From assembly GCA_947586835.1 (NCBI GenBank), contig CANPXT010000009.1:1-60377 (forward strand): a stretch of DNA of 60,377 nt. The letters are read 5' to 3'. A program made the position numbers and the translations under genes. The notes under the pieces were generated by a model. The model was not told the origin of the DNA and did no database searches. It saw only the letters and a list, made by a program, of their open reading frames with translations. Position 1 is the stretch's first letter. Each line of letters opens with the position of its first letter. Below are positions 46,834 through 56,228 of the stretch, one piece after another. The DNA is from an uncultured Alphaproteobacteria bacterium (GTDB taxonomy: Bacteria; Pseudomonadota; Alphaproteobacteria; CAAHEQ01; UBA3637).

Positions 46834-48134
46834 TGACGGACACGCTTTTTTCAAAGCTGAGCAGACAGCCGTTGGCAGATCGATTACGTCCGCATCATTT
46901 GAATGAAGTTGTCGGGCAGAGTCATTTGCTGGCTGATAAAGCGCCGTTAATGCGTATGATTAAAGCGAAAAAATTAACGTCGTTTATTCTTTGGGGGCCT
47001 CCCGGGTGTGGTAAAACAACCGTTGCACGTATTTTGGCGCAAGAAACAAATATGCATTTTGAATCATTATCGGCGGTTTTTTCGGGCGTTGCCGATTTAA
47101 GAAAAGTTTTTGAAGCAGCTGCTCAGCGTCGTCGAATCGGTCAGGAAACGCTCTTATTCGTGGATGAAATTCATCGATTTAATCGGGCGCAACAGGATGC
47201 TTTTTTACCTTATGTGGAAGACGGTACCGTTATTTTGGTCGGCGCAACAACCGAAAATCCTTCGTTTGAACTGAACGGCGCGTTATTATCGCGGTGTAAA
47301 GTTTTTGTTATGAATCGATTGGATGATCAAGCATTGGAACAATTGATTTTACGTGCGGAAGAGGTGTATGCACATTCGTTGCCTTTGGATGAAATTGGCA
47401 AAGAATATTTGAAAAATTTGGCAGATGGGGACGGTCGCTATTTTTTGAATTTAATCGAAACGGTGTTTACCTATGCCGAGCCTAATGAAATATTGGATAA
47501 AGCGGCGTTGGAATTGTTATTGCAAAAACGATTACCGAATTATGATAAATCGGGCGACGGGCATTATAATTTAATTTCTGCCTTGCATAAATCGTTAAGA
47601 GGGTCCGATCCGGATGCGGCATTATATTGGTGTGCCCGAATGGTCGTTGCCGGTGAAGATATTAAGTATATTTTGCGTCGATTAACACGCTTTGCCACGG
47701 AAGATGTAGGGTTAGCCGATCCGTTGGCTTTGTTGCAGGCGCGTGCCGCTTGGGAATCGTATGAGCGATTGGGTTCGCCTGAGGGTGATTTAGCTGTGGC
47801 ACAATTGGTTGTTTATTTAGCAACGGCGCCGAAATCCGTTGGTGTTTATCGGGCTTGGAACAAGGTTTTGAAACGTGCGGTGCAAACCGGTACGCTTATG
47901 CCGCCGATGCATATTTTGAATGCTCCTACAAAATTAATGGAAAATTTGGGTTACAGTCAAGGATATCAATACGATCCCGAAACGAAAGACGGCTTTTCGG
48001 GACAAAATTATTTTCCCGAAGGAATGTCGCGTGAAACTTATTATGAGCCGTTTGAACGGGGTTTTGAACGAGATATTAAAAAGCGTTTGGACTATTGGAA
48101 TGAACTTCGAAAAAAGAAACAAGCGAAAAAGTGA
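46833..48134 (+). CDS. rarA: Replication-associated recombination protein RarA
   Basis: A 433-residue AAA+ ATPase of the RarA/MgsA/WRNIP1 family. PLADRLRPHHLNEVVGQSHL opens the domain, Walker A is WGPPGCGKTTVARIL (about 49-63), Walker B FVDEIHRFNRAQQDAFLP, sensor 1 GATTENPSFELNGALLSRC. The C-terminal tetramerisation region includes YLATAPKSVGVYRAW. It acts at stalled forks. Confidence 0.95.
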   Translation: MTDTLFSKLSRQPLADRLRPHHLNEVVGQSHLLADKAPLMRMIKAKKLTSFILWGPPGCGKTTVARILAQETNMHFESLSAVFSGVADLRKVFEAAAQRRRIGQETLLFVDEIHRFNRAQQDAFLPYVEDGTVILVGATTENPSFELNGALLSRCKVFVMNRLDDQALEQLILRAEEVYAHSLPLDEIGKEYLKNLADGDGRYFLNLIETVFTYAEPNEILDKAALELLLQKRLPNYDKSGDGHYNLISALHKSLRGSDPDAALYWCARMVVAGEDIKYILRRLTRFATEDVGLADPLALLQARAAWESYERLGSPEGDLAVAQLVVYLATAPKSVGVYRAWNKVLKRAVQTGTLMPPMHILNAPTKLMENLGYSQGYQYDPETKDGFSGQNYFPEGMSRETYYEPFERGFERDIKKRLDYWNELRKKKQAKK

Positions 48135-48163
48135 TTGCAATTACAGAAAAAAAAAGATATATT
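48135..48163 (+). promoter_or_regulatory. Promoter of the pseudouridine synthase gene
   Basis: TTGCAA-N17-TATATT, directly after the rarA stop codon and 16 bases before the first ATG of the next gene. Confidence 0.55.
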
Positions 48164-48179
48164 AAAAAAATAAATTAAA

Positions 48180-49184
48180 ATGAGAGAAAAAATGACAGGG
48201 GTTCAAACAATTATCGTTTCAAAAGAGGAGGCTGACATTCGGCTGGACAGGTGGTTTGCGCGTCATTATCCCGATTTGAAAAACGGTATGTTGCAACGGT
48301 TGATTCGCAGTAAAAATATTCGGGTGAATCATTTAAAAACTTCGGCGGATTATCGGTTAAAGGAAAATGATGCCATTCGAGTACCGCCTATGGAAATCGA
48401 GAGCAAAAAAAATGAGCCGATGCGTTTATCCAAAGCCGATGAAGCTTTTATGAAAAGCTTGGTTATTTATAAAGATAACGATATAATTGCCCTTAATAAG
48501 CCGGCAGGATTGGCCGTACAGGGCGGATCGAAAACGGTTCGACATATTGACGGTTTGTTAGATGCGCTTCGGTTCGAAAAAAATGAAAAACCGCATTTGG
48601 TTCATCGGTTAGATAAAGAAACGTCGGGCGTGTTGCTTTTGGGACGAACGGCAACGGCAGCAGCAAAATTAAGTGAAATATTTAAGTCACGAAAGGCGCA
48701 AAAAATCTATTGGGCTGTTGTCAGCGGAAAACCGAAGTTGCTATCAGGGAAAATTGATGCACCGCTTATGAAAGCCGGAAATAAACAAGGCGGTGAGCAA
48801 GTTAAAATTGATTTTGAAAACGGTCGGCCGGCTCAAACACTTTATCGTGTAGTCGATTCGCTGGGGAAAAAGGCCTCGTGGTTGGAGTTATCGCCGCTGA
48901 CGGGGCGAACGCATCAATTACGGGTACACTGCGCATCGGCATTAAACACGCCGATTATCGGAGATGAAAAATATGGCGTTTCAAATCAGTCGTCTTTGGG
49001 GCTTAAAAACGAAAATGTAATGCATTTGCATGCGCGCGCCATTCGAATCATGTTGCCACGCAAAGAAACTTTGATGTTAACGGCCGATTTGCCTATGCAT
49101 ATGAAAGAAACGTTTGATTTTTTAGGGTTTGATGAAAGGGCGTGCGCCGATTCGTTTATTTATTTTAAAAAGGAGGATAGCTGA
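48180..49184 (+). CDS. RluC/RluD-family 23S rRNA pseudouridine synthase
   Basis: A 334-residue enzyme with an N-terminal S4 domain (RLDRWFARHYPDLKNGMLQR) and the RluA-type catalytic domain: KPAGLAVQGG, the active-site HRLDKETSGVLLLG (about 141-154) and LTGRTHQLRVHCA. RluC-type numbering and length fit best, but RluD cannot be excluded. Two in-frame ATGs (48180, 48192) are possible; the second has GAGAAAAA before it. It overlaps the AsmA gene by 1 base. Confidence 0.9.
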   Translation: MREKMTGVQTIIVSKEEADIRLDRWFARHYPDLKNGMLQRLIRSKNIRVNHLKTSADYRLKENDAIRVPPMEIESKKNEPMRLSKADEAFMKSLVIYKDNDIIALNKPAGLAVQGGSKTVRHIDGLLDALRFEKNEKPHLVHRLDKETSGVLLLGRTATAAAKLSEIFKSRKAQKIYWAVVSGKPKLLSGKIDAPLMKAGNKQGGEQVKIDFENGRPAQTLYRVVDSLGKKASWLELSPLTGRTHQLRVHCASALNTPIIGDEKYGVSNQSSLGLKNENVMHLHARAIRIMLPRKETLMLTADLPMHMKETFDFLGFDERACADSFIYFKKEDS

Positions 49185-51463
49185 TGAAACTTATATTAAA
49201 GCTTTTTTCAATTCTTATTGTTCTTCTTGTTATTGGTGCGGGAATTTTTCTTTGGACATTTGATATTAATCAATATCGGGGTACGATTGCCGATGAATTA
49301 AGTGCCGTTATTCAACGTCCGGTTTCGATTGAAAAAATTGAAATGAAAGCCTCCTTTGTTCCGACCATTCGGTTAAGAAATTTGGTCATCGGTAATCCGA
49401 AAGGTTTTGACAAAAAAGAATATTTTTTAACGGCAGATACGTTAGAAGGAACCATTGCTTTGGCACCGTTGTTTGAAAAACGGATTCAGATTTATGATAT
49501 TAAAATCGGAAAAGTGACTCTCAATGCCGTTAATACGCCGCAAAAGAATAATTTAGATTTTTCCGATATTGCCACAGAACAAATGCAATACGGATCGATG
49601 AGTACAAATGCGGAAATTTCTTCTTATTTGAATAATTTAAATATTGATGATATTAGTGTTTTAAGAATTGATGTATCTTATCAAACCGGCACGAAAACTT
49701 ATCGTTTTTCTTTAAATGATATTAATATTCAACAATTAAAAATGATGAAGTTTGTTTTGGATTATGATAACAAAATAATTCGATTCTCCGGCAATTTTGA
49801 TTTAATGAGACTATTGACTCGTCAAAATAATTTTGTGTTTAACAGCGAAATGGAAATCTGGGGCTTAACGGGTAAATTATCCGGCAGTATCGGTGATATG
49901 AAACAATTTAAAAATATTTTGCTGAATATTGATATGTACTCTGATCAATTTTCGAATGTTTTAACGAAGGCTCATGCCCCTTTTATATTGCCTGTTTCCT
50001 CATTTACGTTATCCACAATTTTAAAAGGCGATTTAGAAGAGTTATCGGTTGAAAACTTTAAAATGAGTATGGATAATGCCTTGGAAATTAATTTAAAAGG
50101 CAACATTTCGGATGTGGTAAATAATTTAAACGGAACCATAGAAGGCGAAGTGACTTTGGCAAAATCGTTATTAACGGATATGTATGGTTTAAGGCCGATG
50201 AGTGTTGCCATCAAAGGCTCGGGCTCAATCGACCGATTAAATATTGAAAAGTTTTCCGTAAATGCTAATCGTTCCGATGCCGATATTGTAATGAGTATGA
50301 TTAAAAAAGATGATAAATATATCATTAACGGAACGGTTGATTCCAATTATTTGGATAAAAATGACTTTATAAACAGTGAGGAAAGAAAAAATGTCGTGCC
50401 GATAAAACAGGCAGCAAGTCCCAAAGCAAACCAGCCGACCGCTTCAACCGAAAAAAATATTATAACACGCTTGAGCGGGCAAATTAACTGGAATTTAAAA
50501 AATGTAAAATTGCTTGATTCCTCTGATGATTATTACGGCTTTTTCGGAAGAACAATTATTGATAATGACACAATAACGTTCTCTCCGTTACAAATGCGAA
50601 CCATAGCCGGATTTTTTAACGGCACAATTAAAATGCAAGGCGTGTCAACAAAAATGCCGATAACGCAAGTCAACATTTCGGGGGACAATATTAATTTAGA
50701 TAAGTTTAAAATGTTTTCGGAGATTGTGACGGGTTCAACGGCTAATTTGTTGGCAAAATTGAGTACGAAGGGATTAAGTCTTGATGAAATGATTGCCTCT
50801 TTGAACGGAACGGCCGAAGTTGAAATTACCGAAGGACGTGTCATTAATAAATGGTTTAATGCTTTGCCCGAAACAGTGGGTTTGTTGCAAAAAAATAAAT
50901 CATTTTCTTATTCCAAAACAGATATGGAAAGTTTGTTAAATTGTGCCGTTATTAATGTGAAAGCAACAAACGGTGTTTTGTCTCTGGATAAAAGTGTTGC
51001 CGTTGAAACTTCAGCGTTAAATTTATTGCTGACGGGAACAATTAATTTACCCAAGCGCAAAATGAGTTTATCCATTTTACCGCAATTGCCGACCGTAAAA
51101 AAGTCAAAAGCGCTTTCTTTGGCACAAGTGATTCGGTTGGAAGGAACATTCAGCTCTCCGTCCGTGCGTGTTGATGGGGAGGACGTGTTAAAAGAAGCGG
51201 CAAAGTTCGGTTTTGACAAATTGTTGAATAAAATCGGACTTCAATCTGAAGATTCCAATACGACTGTCGTCGGATCATTATGTGAGCTGGCGTTAGGACA
51301 TAAACTCAAAGGAAAAGTAACAGATCAATCGCAGTCGCAAGTGACCGCATCGACTGATAATGATAAGAATGCAAAATCGGGTACGAAAGTTAAGAAAAAA
51401 TTGTCGCCGCAAGAAGAACTGAAAAATCAGCTGATTAAATCACTTACTTCGGCGATTAAGTAA
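49184..51463 (+). CDS. AsmA-family envelope protein
   Basis: A 759-residue protein with one N-terminal membrane anchor (about 4-27) and a long beta-rich periplasmic region. The N-terminal AsmA domain (DINQYRGTIADELSAVIQRP) and the C-terminal AsmA_2-like region (SLDEMIASLNGTAEVEITEGR and onward) are characteristic. AsmA-like proteins bridge the envelope and are implicated in phospholipid transport. The last 70 residues are Ser/Lys/Gln-rich. Followed after 9 bases by acylphosphatase. Confidence 0.88.
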   Translation: MKLILKLFSILIVLLVIGAGIFLWTFDINQYRGTIADELSAVIQRPVSIEKIEMKASFVPTIRLRNLVIGNPKGFDKKEYFLTADTLEGTIALAPLFEKRIQIYDIKIGKVTLNAVNTPQKNNLDFSDIATEQMQYGSMSTNAEISSYLNNLNIDDISVLRIDVSYQTGTKTYRFSLNDINIQQLKMMKFVLDYDNKIIRFSGNFDLMRLLTRQNNFVFNSEMEIWGLTGKLSGSIGDMKQFKNILLNIDMYSDQFSNVLTKAHAPFILPVSSFTLSTILKGDLEELSVENFKMSMDNALEINLKGNISDVVNNLNGTIEGEVTLAKSLLTDMYGLRPMSVAIKGSGSIDRLNIEKFSVNANRSDADIVMSMIKKDDKYIINGTVDSNYLDKNDFINSEERKNVVPIKQAASPKANQPTASTEKNIITRLSGQINWNLKNVKLLDSSDDYYGFFGRTIIDNDTITFSPLQMRTIAGFFNGTIKMQGVSTKMPITQVNISGDNINLDKFKMFSEIVTGSTANLLAKLSTKGLSLDEMIASLNGTAEVEITEGRVINKWFNALPETVGLLQKNKSFSYSKTDMESLLNCAVINVKATNGVLSLDKSVAVETSALNLLLTGTINLPKRKMSLSILPQLPTVKKSKALSLAQVIRLEGTFSSPSVRVDGEDVLKEAAKFGFDKLLNKIGLQSEDSNTTVVGSLCELALGHKLKGKVTDQSQSQVTASTDNDKNAKSGTKVKKKLSPQEELKNQLIKSLTSAIK

Positions 51464-51472
51464 GAGCGAACA

Positions 51473-51766
51473 ATGGAAATAACGGCTCATTTTTATGTGT
51501 TCGGACGTGTGCAAGGCGTTGGTTTTCGTGCGTGGACACGAAGGCAAGCGCAAGGTTTGCAGATTAGCGGCTGGGTTCGTAATCGGCAAAACGGGTGTGT
51601 GGAAATATATGCCGTCGGTGAAAAAGCGTCAATAGAAAAGTTACAACGTCTTTGCTTGTCCGGTCCGATGTGGAGCTCGCCCGAAAGATTAGAAGCCGTC
51701 AGTATGCCGAATGCTTTTTTACCGGCTGTTGAAAACGGTGTTTTTTCACAGGAAGCAACGGTATGA
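51473..51766 (+). CDS. Acylphosphatase
   Basis: A 97-residue acylphosphatase. The active-site loop FGRVQGVGFRAWTRRQAQ and the partner GWVRNRQNGCVEIYAVG carry the essential Arg and Asn. It hydrolyses acyl phosphates. Last gene of the rightward run. Confidence 0.93.
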   Translation: MEITAHFYVFGRVQGVGFRAWTRRQAQGLQISGWVRNRQNGCVEIYAVGEKASIEKLQRLCLSGPMWSSPERLEAVSMPNAFLPAVENGVFSQEATV

Positions 51767-51830
51767 AGACTTTTTTCTTGCCTGAGAAAATACGCACTGT
51801 GACGGGCATTCGTAACAGCTTTTAATATTT

Positions 51831-52967
51831 TTATCGATGAGGTCCCGTTAAAACATCTATGATGCGTTTATCAAGGGGTGGAGGCGCTTTTTTAACTTTT
51901 TGCCATTTCCAATCTGTTTTTTCGTTTTTAATGCGTGTCAATGTGGCAGTTTTTAAATTTCTGATAATATAATAGTATGTGTTTTTGGTTGTCCCCAGAT
52001 CAATTGTACCGTCAAAATTTAAAATATCTATATTATAACTTTTGTTGGTATATATTGAATATGTCGGTAAATGCAACAAGGAATATTTCATCAGATTTTC
52101 GGCAAGTTGTAACGTTTGCTTCAGTTCCTTATCAAAAGTTCGGTATTGAAGTTCCGTATTATTTTTTTCCGGATCACTCAAAAGGAGGAATTGTTTTTCC
52201 AAGGCATTCTCTAAAAGAGCTCTCTCTTTTTTGACAGTTTGTAATTCTTTATCGGATATCGGATTTAATAATTTATCCTTTGAAAAATGATATTCAAGCA
52301 TTAATAAATAGGCGATACGATCAGCGTTTTCAATCACTTGGATCGGATTTTTCTTCGGATAGTCAAGCTTCATAATGCCATAGAGTGTTTTTGTATCTAA
52401 ATCATTATAGCCGTTATCAATCAATGTCAGATGTTTTCTGTCTAATGTAAAGAATTGAAGGAAATTACCGCTTATATTTACTTCATATAAGCTGGTATTT
52501 GCTTTCTCCGCCCGTTTTGTTTTTAAGGGTACATTTGCAAATTTTTTAAAGAAAGCCTCACGTAATTGCGTGTCATTTTGCCAGCGTGTGCTCCAGTTCA
52601 GATGAGTTGCCAACATTTCTTCCAATTCCGCTCGTGAAAAAGTTGCTTCTCCGCCTTTTCTTTTTAAAGTGTATAGTAAAGCCTGTATAAACGCCGTATT
52701 TTTTTTATCACGCGTTGAGGTGTTTTCATCTAAAATTCCTTGTGAATATAAAAAATAATCTTCCAATAAATTACTGTTAATCCATTGACCGTTAATGGAA
52801 ATTAAATCAGGCAATCCTTTATCTGTGCGTGATTGTGCATAATAAAGAGCACCTTCTTCATTATGAGATGTATAGAAACCCTTACCGTAATCACCACCGC
52901 CAAATCGCGGATAGACCAGATTATCATAAGGAGAAACATGATAGACTTTTTTATTGGTAACGAACAT
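51831..52967 (-). CDS. Putative ADP-ribosyltransferase-fold protein
   Basis: A 378-residue protein with no signal peptide. The N-terminal segment KVYHVSPYDNLVYPRFGGGD, then YGKGFYTSHNEEGALYYAQ (about 6-45), has the His of a YHxS start, the GxGFYTS second motif and an A..YA helix. TSLYEVNISGNFLQFFTLDR follows near 170-189. This order resembles DUF3990 and ART-PolyVal ADP-ribosyltransferase domains. A clear catalytic Glu cannot be assigned by eye. The rest is helical and unfamiliar. The start at 52967 is chosen because a TTGCTT-N17-TATAAT promoter overlaps the upstream TTG start. It belongs to the accessory stretch. Confidence 0.55.
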   Translation of the reverse strand: MFVTNKKVYHVSPYDNLVYPRFGGGDYGKGFYTSHNEEGALYYAQSRTDKGLPDLISINGQWINSNLLEDYFLYSQGILDENTSTRDKKNTAFIQALLYTLKRKGGEATFSRAELEEMLATHLNWSTRWQNDTQLREAFFKKFANVPLKTKRAEKANTSLYEVNISGNFLQFFTLDRKHLTLIDNGYNDLDTKTLYGIMKLDYPKKNPIQVIENADRIAYLLMLEYHFSKDKLLNPISDKELQTVKKERALLENALEKQFLLLSDPEKNNTELQYRTFDKELKQTLQLAENLMKYSLLHLPTYSIYTNKSYNIDILNFDGTIDLGTTKNTYYYIIRNLKTATLTRIKNEKTDWKWQKVKKAPPPLDKRIIDVLTGPHR

Positions 52968-53000
52968 TTTTAATGCTTTATTTGTGAACAAACTACAATT

Positions 53001-53029
53001 ATTATACAAGAAATTTTAATAAAAAGCAA
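53001..53029 (-). promoter_or_regulatory. Promoter of the ADP-ribosyltransferase-like gene
   Basis: Reading leftward, TTGCTT-N17-TATAAT, with the start codon 33 bases downstream of the -10. Confidence 0.65.
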
Positions 53030-53039
53030 GTTTTTTATT

Positions 53040-54143
53040 TTAAGTTATTTCTTTCCACCATTTGTTGAATTTTTGATTTTTGTTTCGTAATTTAATCACT
53101 TCTCCGATTTTTGGTGTTATAATATTTAAATCGGCAGTTTGGTTTAATGCATCTGTTTTTTCCAAGGGGTCATACCATGCATGATTACAAATCGAAAATT
53201 TTGAATTATGTATCAGTAAAATTCTTTTCGCTTTCAAATCTGTTGCCGCTTTGATAATTTCCTCAGGTTGTTCATGTATATAACGCCAATTGTTATCATA
53301 TTGTCCGGCTTCAAGTAATGTAAAATCAATTTCGCCGAATTGTTCTGCAATCTTTTTATAATGATCATCATAACCGGAATCGCCGCTCATATAGAGCCTG
53401 AAATCATCAGTTTCAAACAAAAATGATGCCCATAGAGTGCGATTTTCAAATAATCTTCCTGAAAAATGTCGTGCCGGCAAGCAATGAATTTTTCCGTTTG
53501 CAATTTCTATACTCTCAAACCAATCAAGTTCCTGAATAATGGCATTGTCATATCCCCAATACCTGAAATGCGAACCGACACCAAGTCCGGTGATAACATT
53601 TTTAACTTTGGGCTTGAGGGCCGTAATTGTTTCGTAATCCAGATGGTCATAATGGTCATGGGTGATAATTAAATAATCAATTTCCGGCATATCGTTCGGC
53701 GAATATATATTTGTTCCTTTAAACGGCACAACGTTATACGGTATAGGTGATGCATTGTTACTGAATACCGGATCAATTAAAAATGTTTGACCTTTTAACT
53801 GAAAATAAGCCGATGAATGACCAAACCAAATAAGTAAATCTTCGTTTTTATCAAGATTTTTTAAGTCCGTTTTGACAGATGGAATATTTTTTACGGGTTT
53901 AGTATCCGGATGATGCCCAAAATAAAAATCCCACATTGTTGCCAAAAATCCGCCATTACCGGTCATTTTCGGTGTGTGATGCAAATTATGAAATTTTCCT
54001 TCAATCTGATGAGATGATTTTCTGATTTTTTCCAAGCTTATTTTATCCGGCAAATGTCCGAATTTTGCCAAGTTTAAATAAATACCGCCGCTTGTAATCA
54101 ATATAGCTAGAATTCCCAGTAAAAATTGTCGTCCTGTCATCAT
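53040..54143 (-). CDS. Metallo-beta-lactamase-fold hydrolase, NAPE-PLD-like
   Basis: A 367-residue protein with an N-terminal membrane anchor or uncleaved signal (about 5-24). The metal-binding motif is ITHDHYDHLDYETI (about 158-171), preceded by FGHSSAYFQLKGQTFLIDP and followed by PARHFSGRLFENRTLWASF, YMSGDSGYDDHY and LIHNSKF. This set is typical of the NAPE-phospholipase D/ UlaG-like branch, and the HTPKM segment near residue 57 fits the NAPE-PLD branch. Probably a phospholipid or lactone hydrolase at the membrane (inference). It lies 22 bases after a truncated GIY-YIG frame and may use that gene's promoter. Confidence 0.82.
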   Translation of the reverse strand: MMTGRQFLLGILAILITSGGIYLNLAKFGHLPDKISLEKIRKSSHQIEGKFHNLHHTPKMTGNGGFLATMWDFYFGHHPDTKPVKNIPSVKTDLKNLDKNEDLLIWFGHSSAYFQLKGQTFLIDPVFSNNASPIPYNVVPFKGTNIYSPNDMPEIDYLIITHDHYDHLDYETITALKPKVKNVITGLGVGSHFRYWGYDNAIIQELDWFESIEIANGKIHCLPARHFSGRLFENRTLWASFLFETDDFRLYMSGDSGYDDHYKKIAEQFGEIDFTLLEAGQYDNNWRYIHEQPEEIIKAATDLKAKRILLIHNSKFSICNHAWYDPLEKTDALNQTADLNIITPKIGEVIKLRNKNQKFNKWWKEIT

Positions 54144-54164
54144 GAGTCCTTTTTCAAAATCATT

Positions 54165-54278
54165 TTAAGTATCAGGTTTGAACGAAAGTACCTCTCTTTT
54201 AAGCGCTTTATCAGTAAAACCGATTTTAATCCAATCAGGCATTGAGGGGATCATGAGTATATAAAGACCTTTTTTCAT
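54165..54278 (-). pseudogene. Truncated GIY-YIG nuclease fragment, copy A
   Basis: A 37-codon frame beginning KKGLYILMIPSMPDWIKIGF, matching the start of T5orf172-type GIY-YIG nucleases (YxLTNPSMPxxVKIG). It keeps the ATG and the ribosome binding site region GAGGTGCAC but loses the family after residue 24 and stops. The first catalytic Tyr motif is degenerate (GLYIL in place of GLVYIL). It is nearly identical in its first part to copy B at 56790. Confidence 0.75.
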
Positions 54279-54416
54279 GATGTGCACCTCATTACGGATA
54301 AAAGTTTATTCTTAAAAAATTAAAAAAGCAACACATTTTTGGGGGTTATTTAAACAACAGTTTGCTGCATTAAAATTTGACCGGGCAGAAGAGGGGTTGT
54401 TCTCGGGCTTTCGCAG
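54208..54416. repeat. Direct repeat, copy A (~209 bp)
   Basis: It aligns with 56717-56918 over its whole length with scattered substitutions and a few short gaps, in the same orientation. It covers the N-terminal codons, ribosome binding site and upstream region of the GIY-YIG fragment, and ends with the shared GGGGTTGTTCTCGGGCTTTC block. Confidence 0.9.
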
Positions 54417-54519
54417 GATAACCTGAATAAGTGTCGTTAACAGACATTGTAAGTGATAAAATATCTTCATATAACTTTATATGTTCTGGATGATAAGAAT
54501 TAAAAGTTTTTATTTGCAT
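54370..54519 (-). CDS. Small hypothetical protein
   Basis: A 49-codon frame with ribosome binding site AAAAGGAAC before its ATG. It begins MQIKTFNSYHPEHIKLYEDI and its last 12 residues (AREQPLFCPVKF) are encoded in the shared direct-repeat block. I recognise no family. It could be the remnant of a gene truncated when the repeat inserted. Confidence 0.4.
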   Translation of the reverse strand: MQIKTFNSYHPEHIKLYEDILSLTMSVNDTYSGYPAKAREQPLFCPVKF

Positions 54520-54585
54520 TTTTTGTTCCTTTTGGATATTTTATCAATCATAACGTGAAATAAAGAAAATTGAAAAGAGTATATA

Positions 54586-54924
54586 ATGCACAATATGAAT
54601 GTAAAAACAAAATATTATAATTTATTGAAGTCCGGGAAAAAGACTATTGAATTACGTTTGTTCGATGAAAAAAGACAGAAAATAAAAGTAGGGGATATGA
54701 TTACTTTTTCTGATGCATCTGATTCAACGGATACATTTCAAGCAAAAGTAATACAATTACATAAAGCCGAAAACTTTAAAGATTTGTGTCAAAAAATTAA
54801 ACCGTCACAGGCAGGATTTACAACAAAAGAAGAATTACTGACTGTTTTGGAAGAATTTTATACGCCCTTTGCTCAAAAAAAATTCGGTGTCGTTGGAATT
54901 GAGATTTCTTTACATGATAAATAA
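54586..54924 (+). CDS. ASCH-domain protein
   Basis: A 112-residue PUA-like ASCH protein. The characteristic sequence is KTIELRLFDEKRQKIKVGDM (about 19-38), with FGVVGIEISL as the last strand. ASCH domains bind or act on RNA or modified nucleosides; YqfB-type members are N4-acetylcytidine amidohydrolases, but the exact role here is unknown. A TATAAT overlaps the first ATG, so the ATG at 54595 may be the true start of a leaderless mRNA. Confidence 0.82.
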   Translation: MHNMNVKTKYYNLLKSGKKTIELRLFDEKRQKIKVGDMITFSDASDSTDTFQAKVIQLHKAENFKDLCQKIKPSQAGFTTKEELLTVLEEFYTPFAQKKFGVVGIEISLHDK

Positions 54925-55028
54925 TAGGCCTTCTTTATTTAAGTAATAAAATTGTTTTTTTATTGACTATTAATAACTTTTAATTTATATCGAATCAAGT
55001 TGTTCAGTTTTTCACAAGGTTTTATGTT

Positions 55029-55127
55029 ATGGAAATAGTTATAAGTATTGTGATTTCAGTATTTTTATCAGTTATTACATCTGTGATTGCTGTTCAAAAG
55101 GATTTATTTGTTACAAAAGAAAGGTGA
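55029..55127 (+). CDS. Possible small membrane peptide
   Basis: A 32-codon frame, almost entirely one hydrophobic helix (MEIVISIVISVFLSVITSVI) followed by a charged end. There is an AAGG sequence 10-13 bases before the ATG. After the stop the same frame continues with a charged stretch of 20 codons, so it may be the start of a gene broken by a stop codon. Weakly supported. Confidence 0.3.
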   Translation: MEIVISIVISVFLSVITSVIAVQKDLFVTKER

Positions 55128-55221
55128 TTAAAAGAAAATTTGAAAGCTAGATATTTAGAAAGGATAAAAAAAAGATGTTTCTATTTATAAATAAGAGTGA
55201 TATAGCTTATAAGGAGATAAA

Positions 55222-55989
55222 ATGAAAATACATCAAATCAGAAATGCAACATTAATTGTAACTTATCATCAGCAAAAATTTTTAATTGATCCGTGGCTTA
55301 TGCCAAAAGATTATATGCCGGGTTTTGAATCTGCCGTTCATTCAAATATACGTCAACCGCGTGTTGATTTGCCGATTGATATTGAAAAGATTGTTGATGT
55401 TGATGCTGTTATTTTAACGCATTTTCATCCCGATCATTGGGATGAGTTTGTTGCAAAGGCTTTAAATAAAACTATTCCTTTTTTTGTGCAATCGGAACAG
55501 GATTCTGAAATTGTTAAAAAAGCTGGTTTTCAAAAAGTTAAAGTTATAGAAGAAAATACCGTATTTCGGGATGTTCATCTTTATAAAACAGGCGGACAAC
55601 ACGGTAAACGCGAAATTATAGAGCCGCTTTGCAAGCAAATTAATATGCCTTATGACGCGATGGGTATTGTTTTTCAAGCGGCAGATGAAAAAACTTTATA
55701 TATTGCCGGTGATACGATTTGGTGCGCGGAAGTTAGGCAGGCAATTGATACATTTCAACCGGCGGTTATTGTTGTAAATGCCTGCGGAGCAACATTGTTG
55801 AACGGTGAAAAAATTATTATGGATGATAAAGATGTTCAAGCTCTTGCAACTTATGCACCGTCAGCAACCGTTATTGCCAGTCATATGGATACCGTCAGTC
55901 ATTTAACAACGACAAGAGAAGATATTAAAAATCTGGGATTAAATAACGTTCTTGTGCCGGCAGATAATGAAATATTGCAATTCAATTAA
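55222..55989 (+). CDS. Metallo-beta-lactamase-fold hydrolase, UlaG-like
   Basis: A 255-residue soluble MBL-fold protein. The metal site is ILTHFHPDHWDEF (about 65-77), with IAGDTIWC and ASHMDTVSH as later ligands. It starts like UlaG relatives (IRNATLIVTYHQQKFLIDPW). Substrate unknown. The ribosome binding site AAGGAGA precedes it. It is the second MBL-fold gene within 3 kb but not a close copy of the first. Confidence 0.85.
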   Translation: MKIHQIRNATLIVTYHQQKFLIDPWLMPKDYMPGFESAVHSNIRQPRVDLPIDIEKIVDVDAVILTHFHPDHWDEFVAKALNKTIPFFVQSEQDSEIVKKAGFQKVKVIEENTVFRDVHLYKTGGQHGKREIIEPLCKQINMPYDAMGIVFQAADEKTLYIAGDTIWCAEVRQAIDTFQPAVIVVNACGATLLNGEKIIMDDKDVQALATYAPSATVIASHMDTVSHLTTTREDIKNLGLNNVLVPADNEILQFN

Positions 55990-56228
55990 AAAAAAACAAG
56001 AATTTAAGAGATGTTTTTCTTCTGTTTTAAGTTGTTTTCTTTCAGCTTAACAAGAGTTGCTTTCCCGCCGTGTTTGTTTATTATTTTCACGAATTTGCGT
56101 TCCATTTGCAAGTGAATACACCGGCAAGTGTTGACTTTAAAAAGCAAAGTTGAAGGGGTATGAATACTTTTGAGCTTTGAAATCAGGATAAGGAATATTA
56201 AATTCCGGAACAGGACTCTCCCTTTAAT
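55990..56228. other. Intergenic region with no supported gene
   Basis: 239 bases between the UlaG-like gene and the end of the GIY-YIG pseudogene. Contains a 33-codon leftward frame (56004-56105) without a ribosome binding site, and no clear terminator. Confidence 0.5.

Noticed and set aside
56004..56105. 33-codon leftward frame beginning MERKFVKIINKHGG
   Set aside because: Composition is protein-like, but there is no ribosome binding site and no partner gene; insufficient evidence for a gene.
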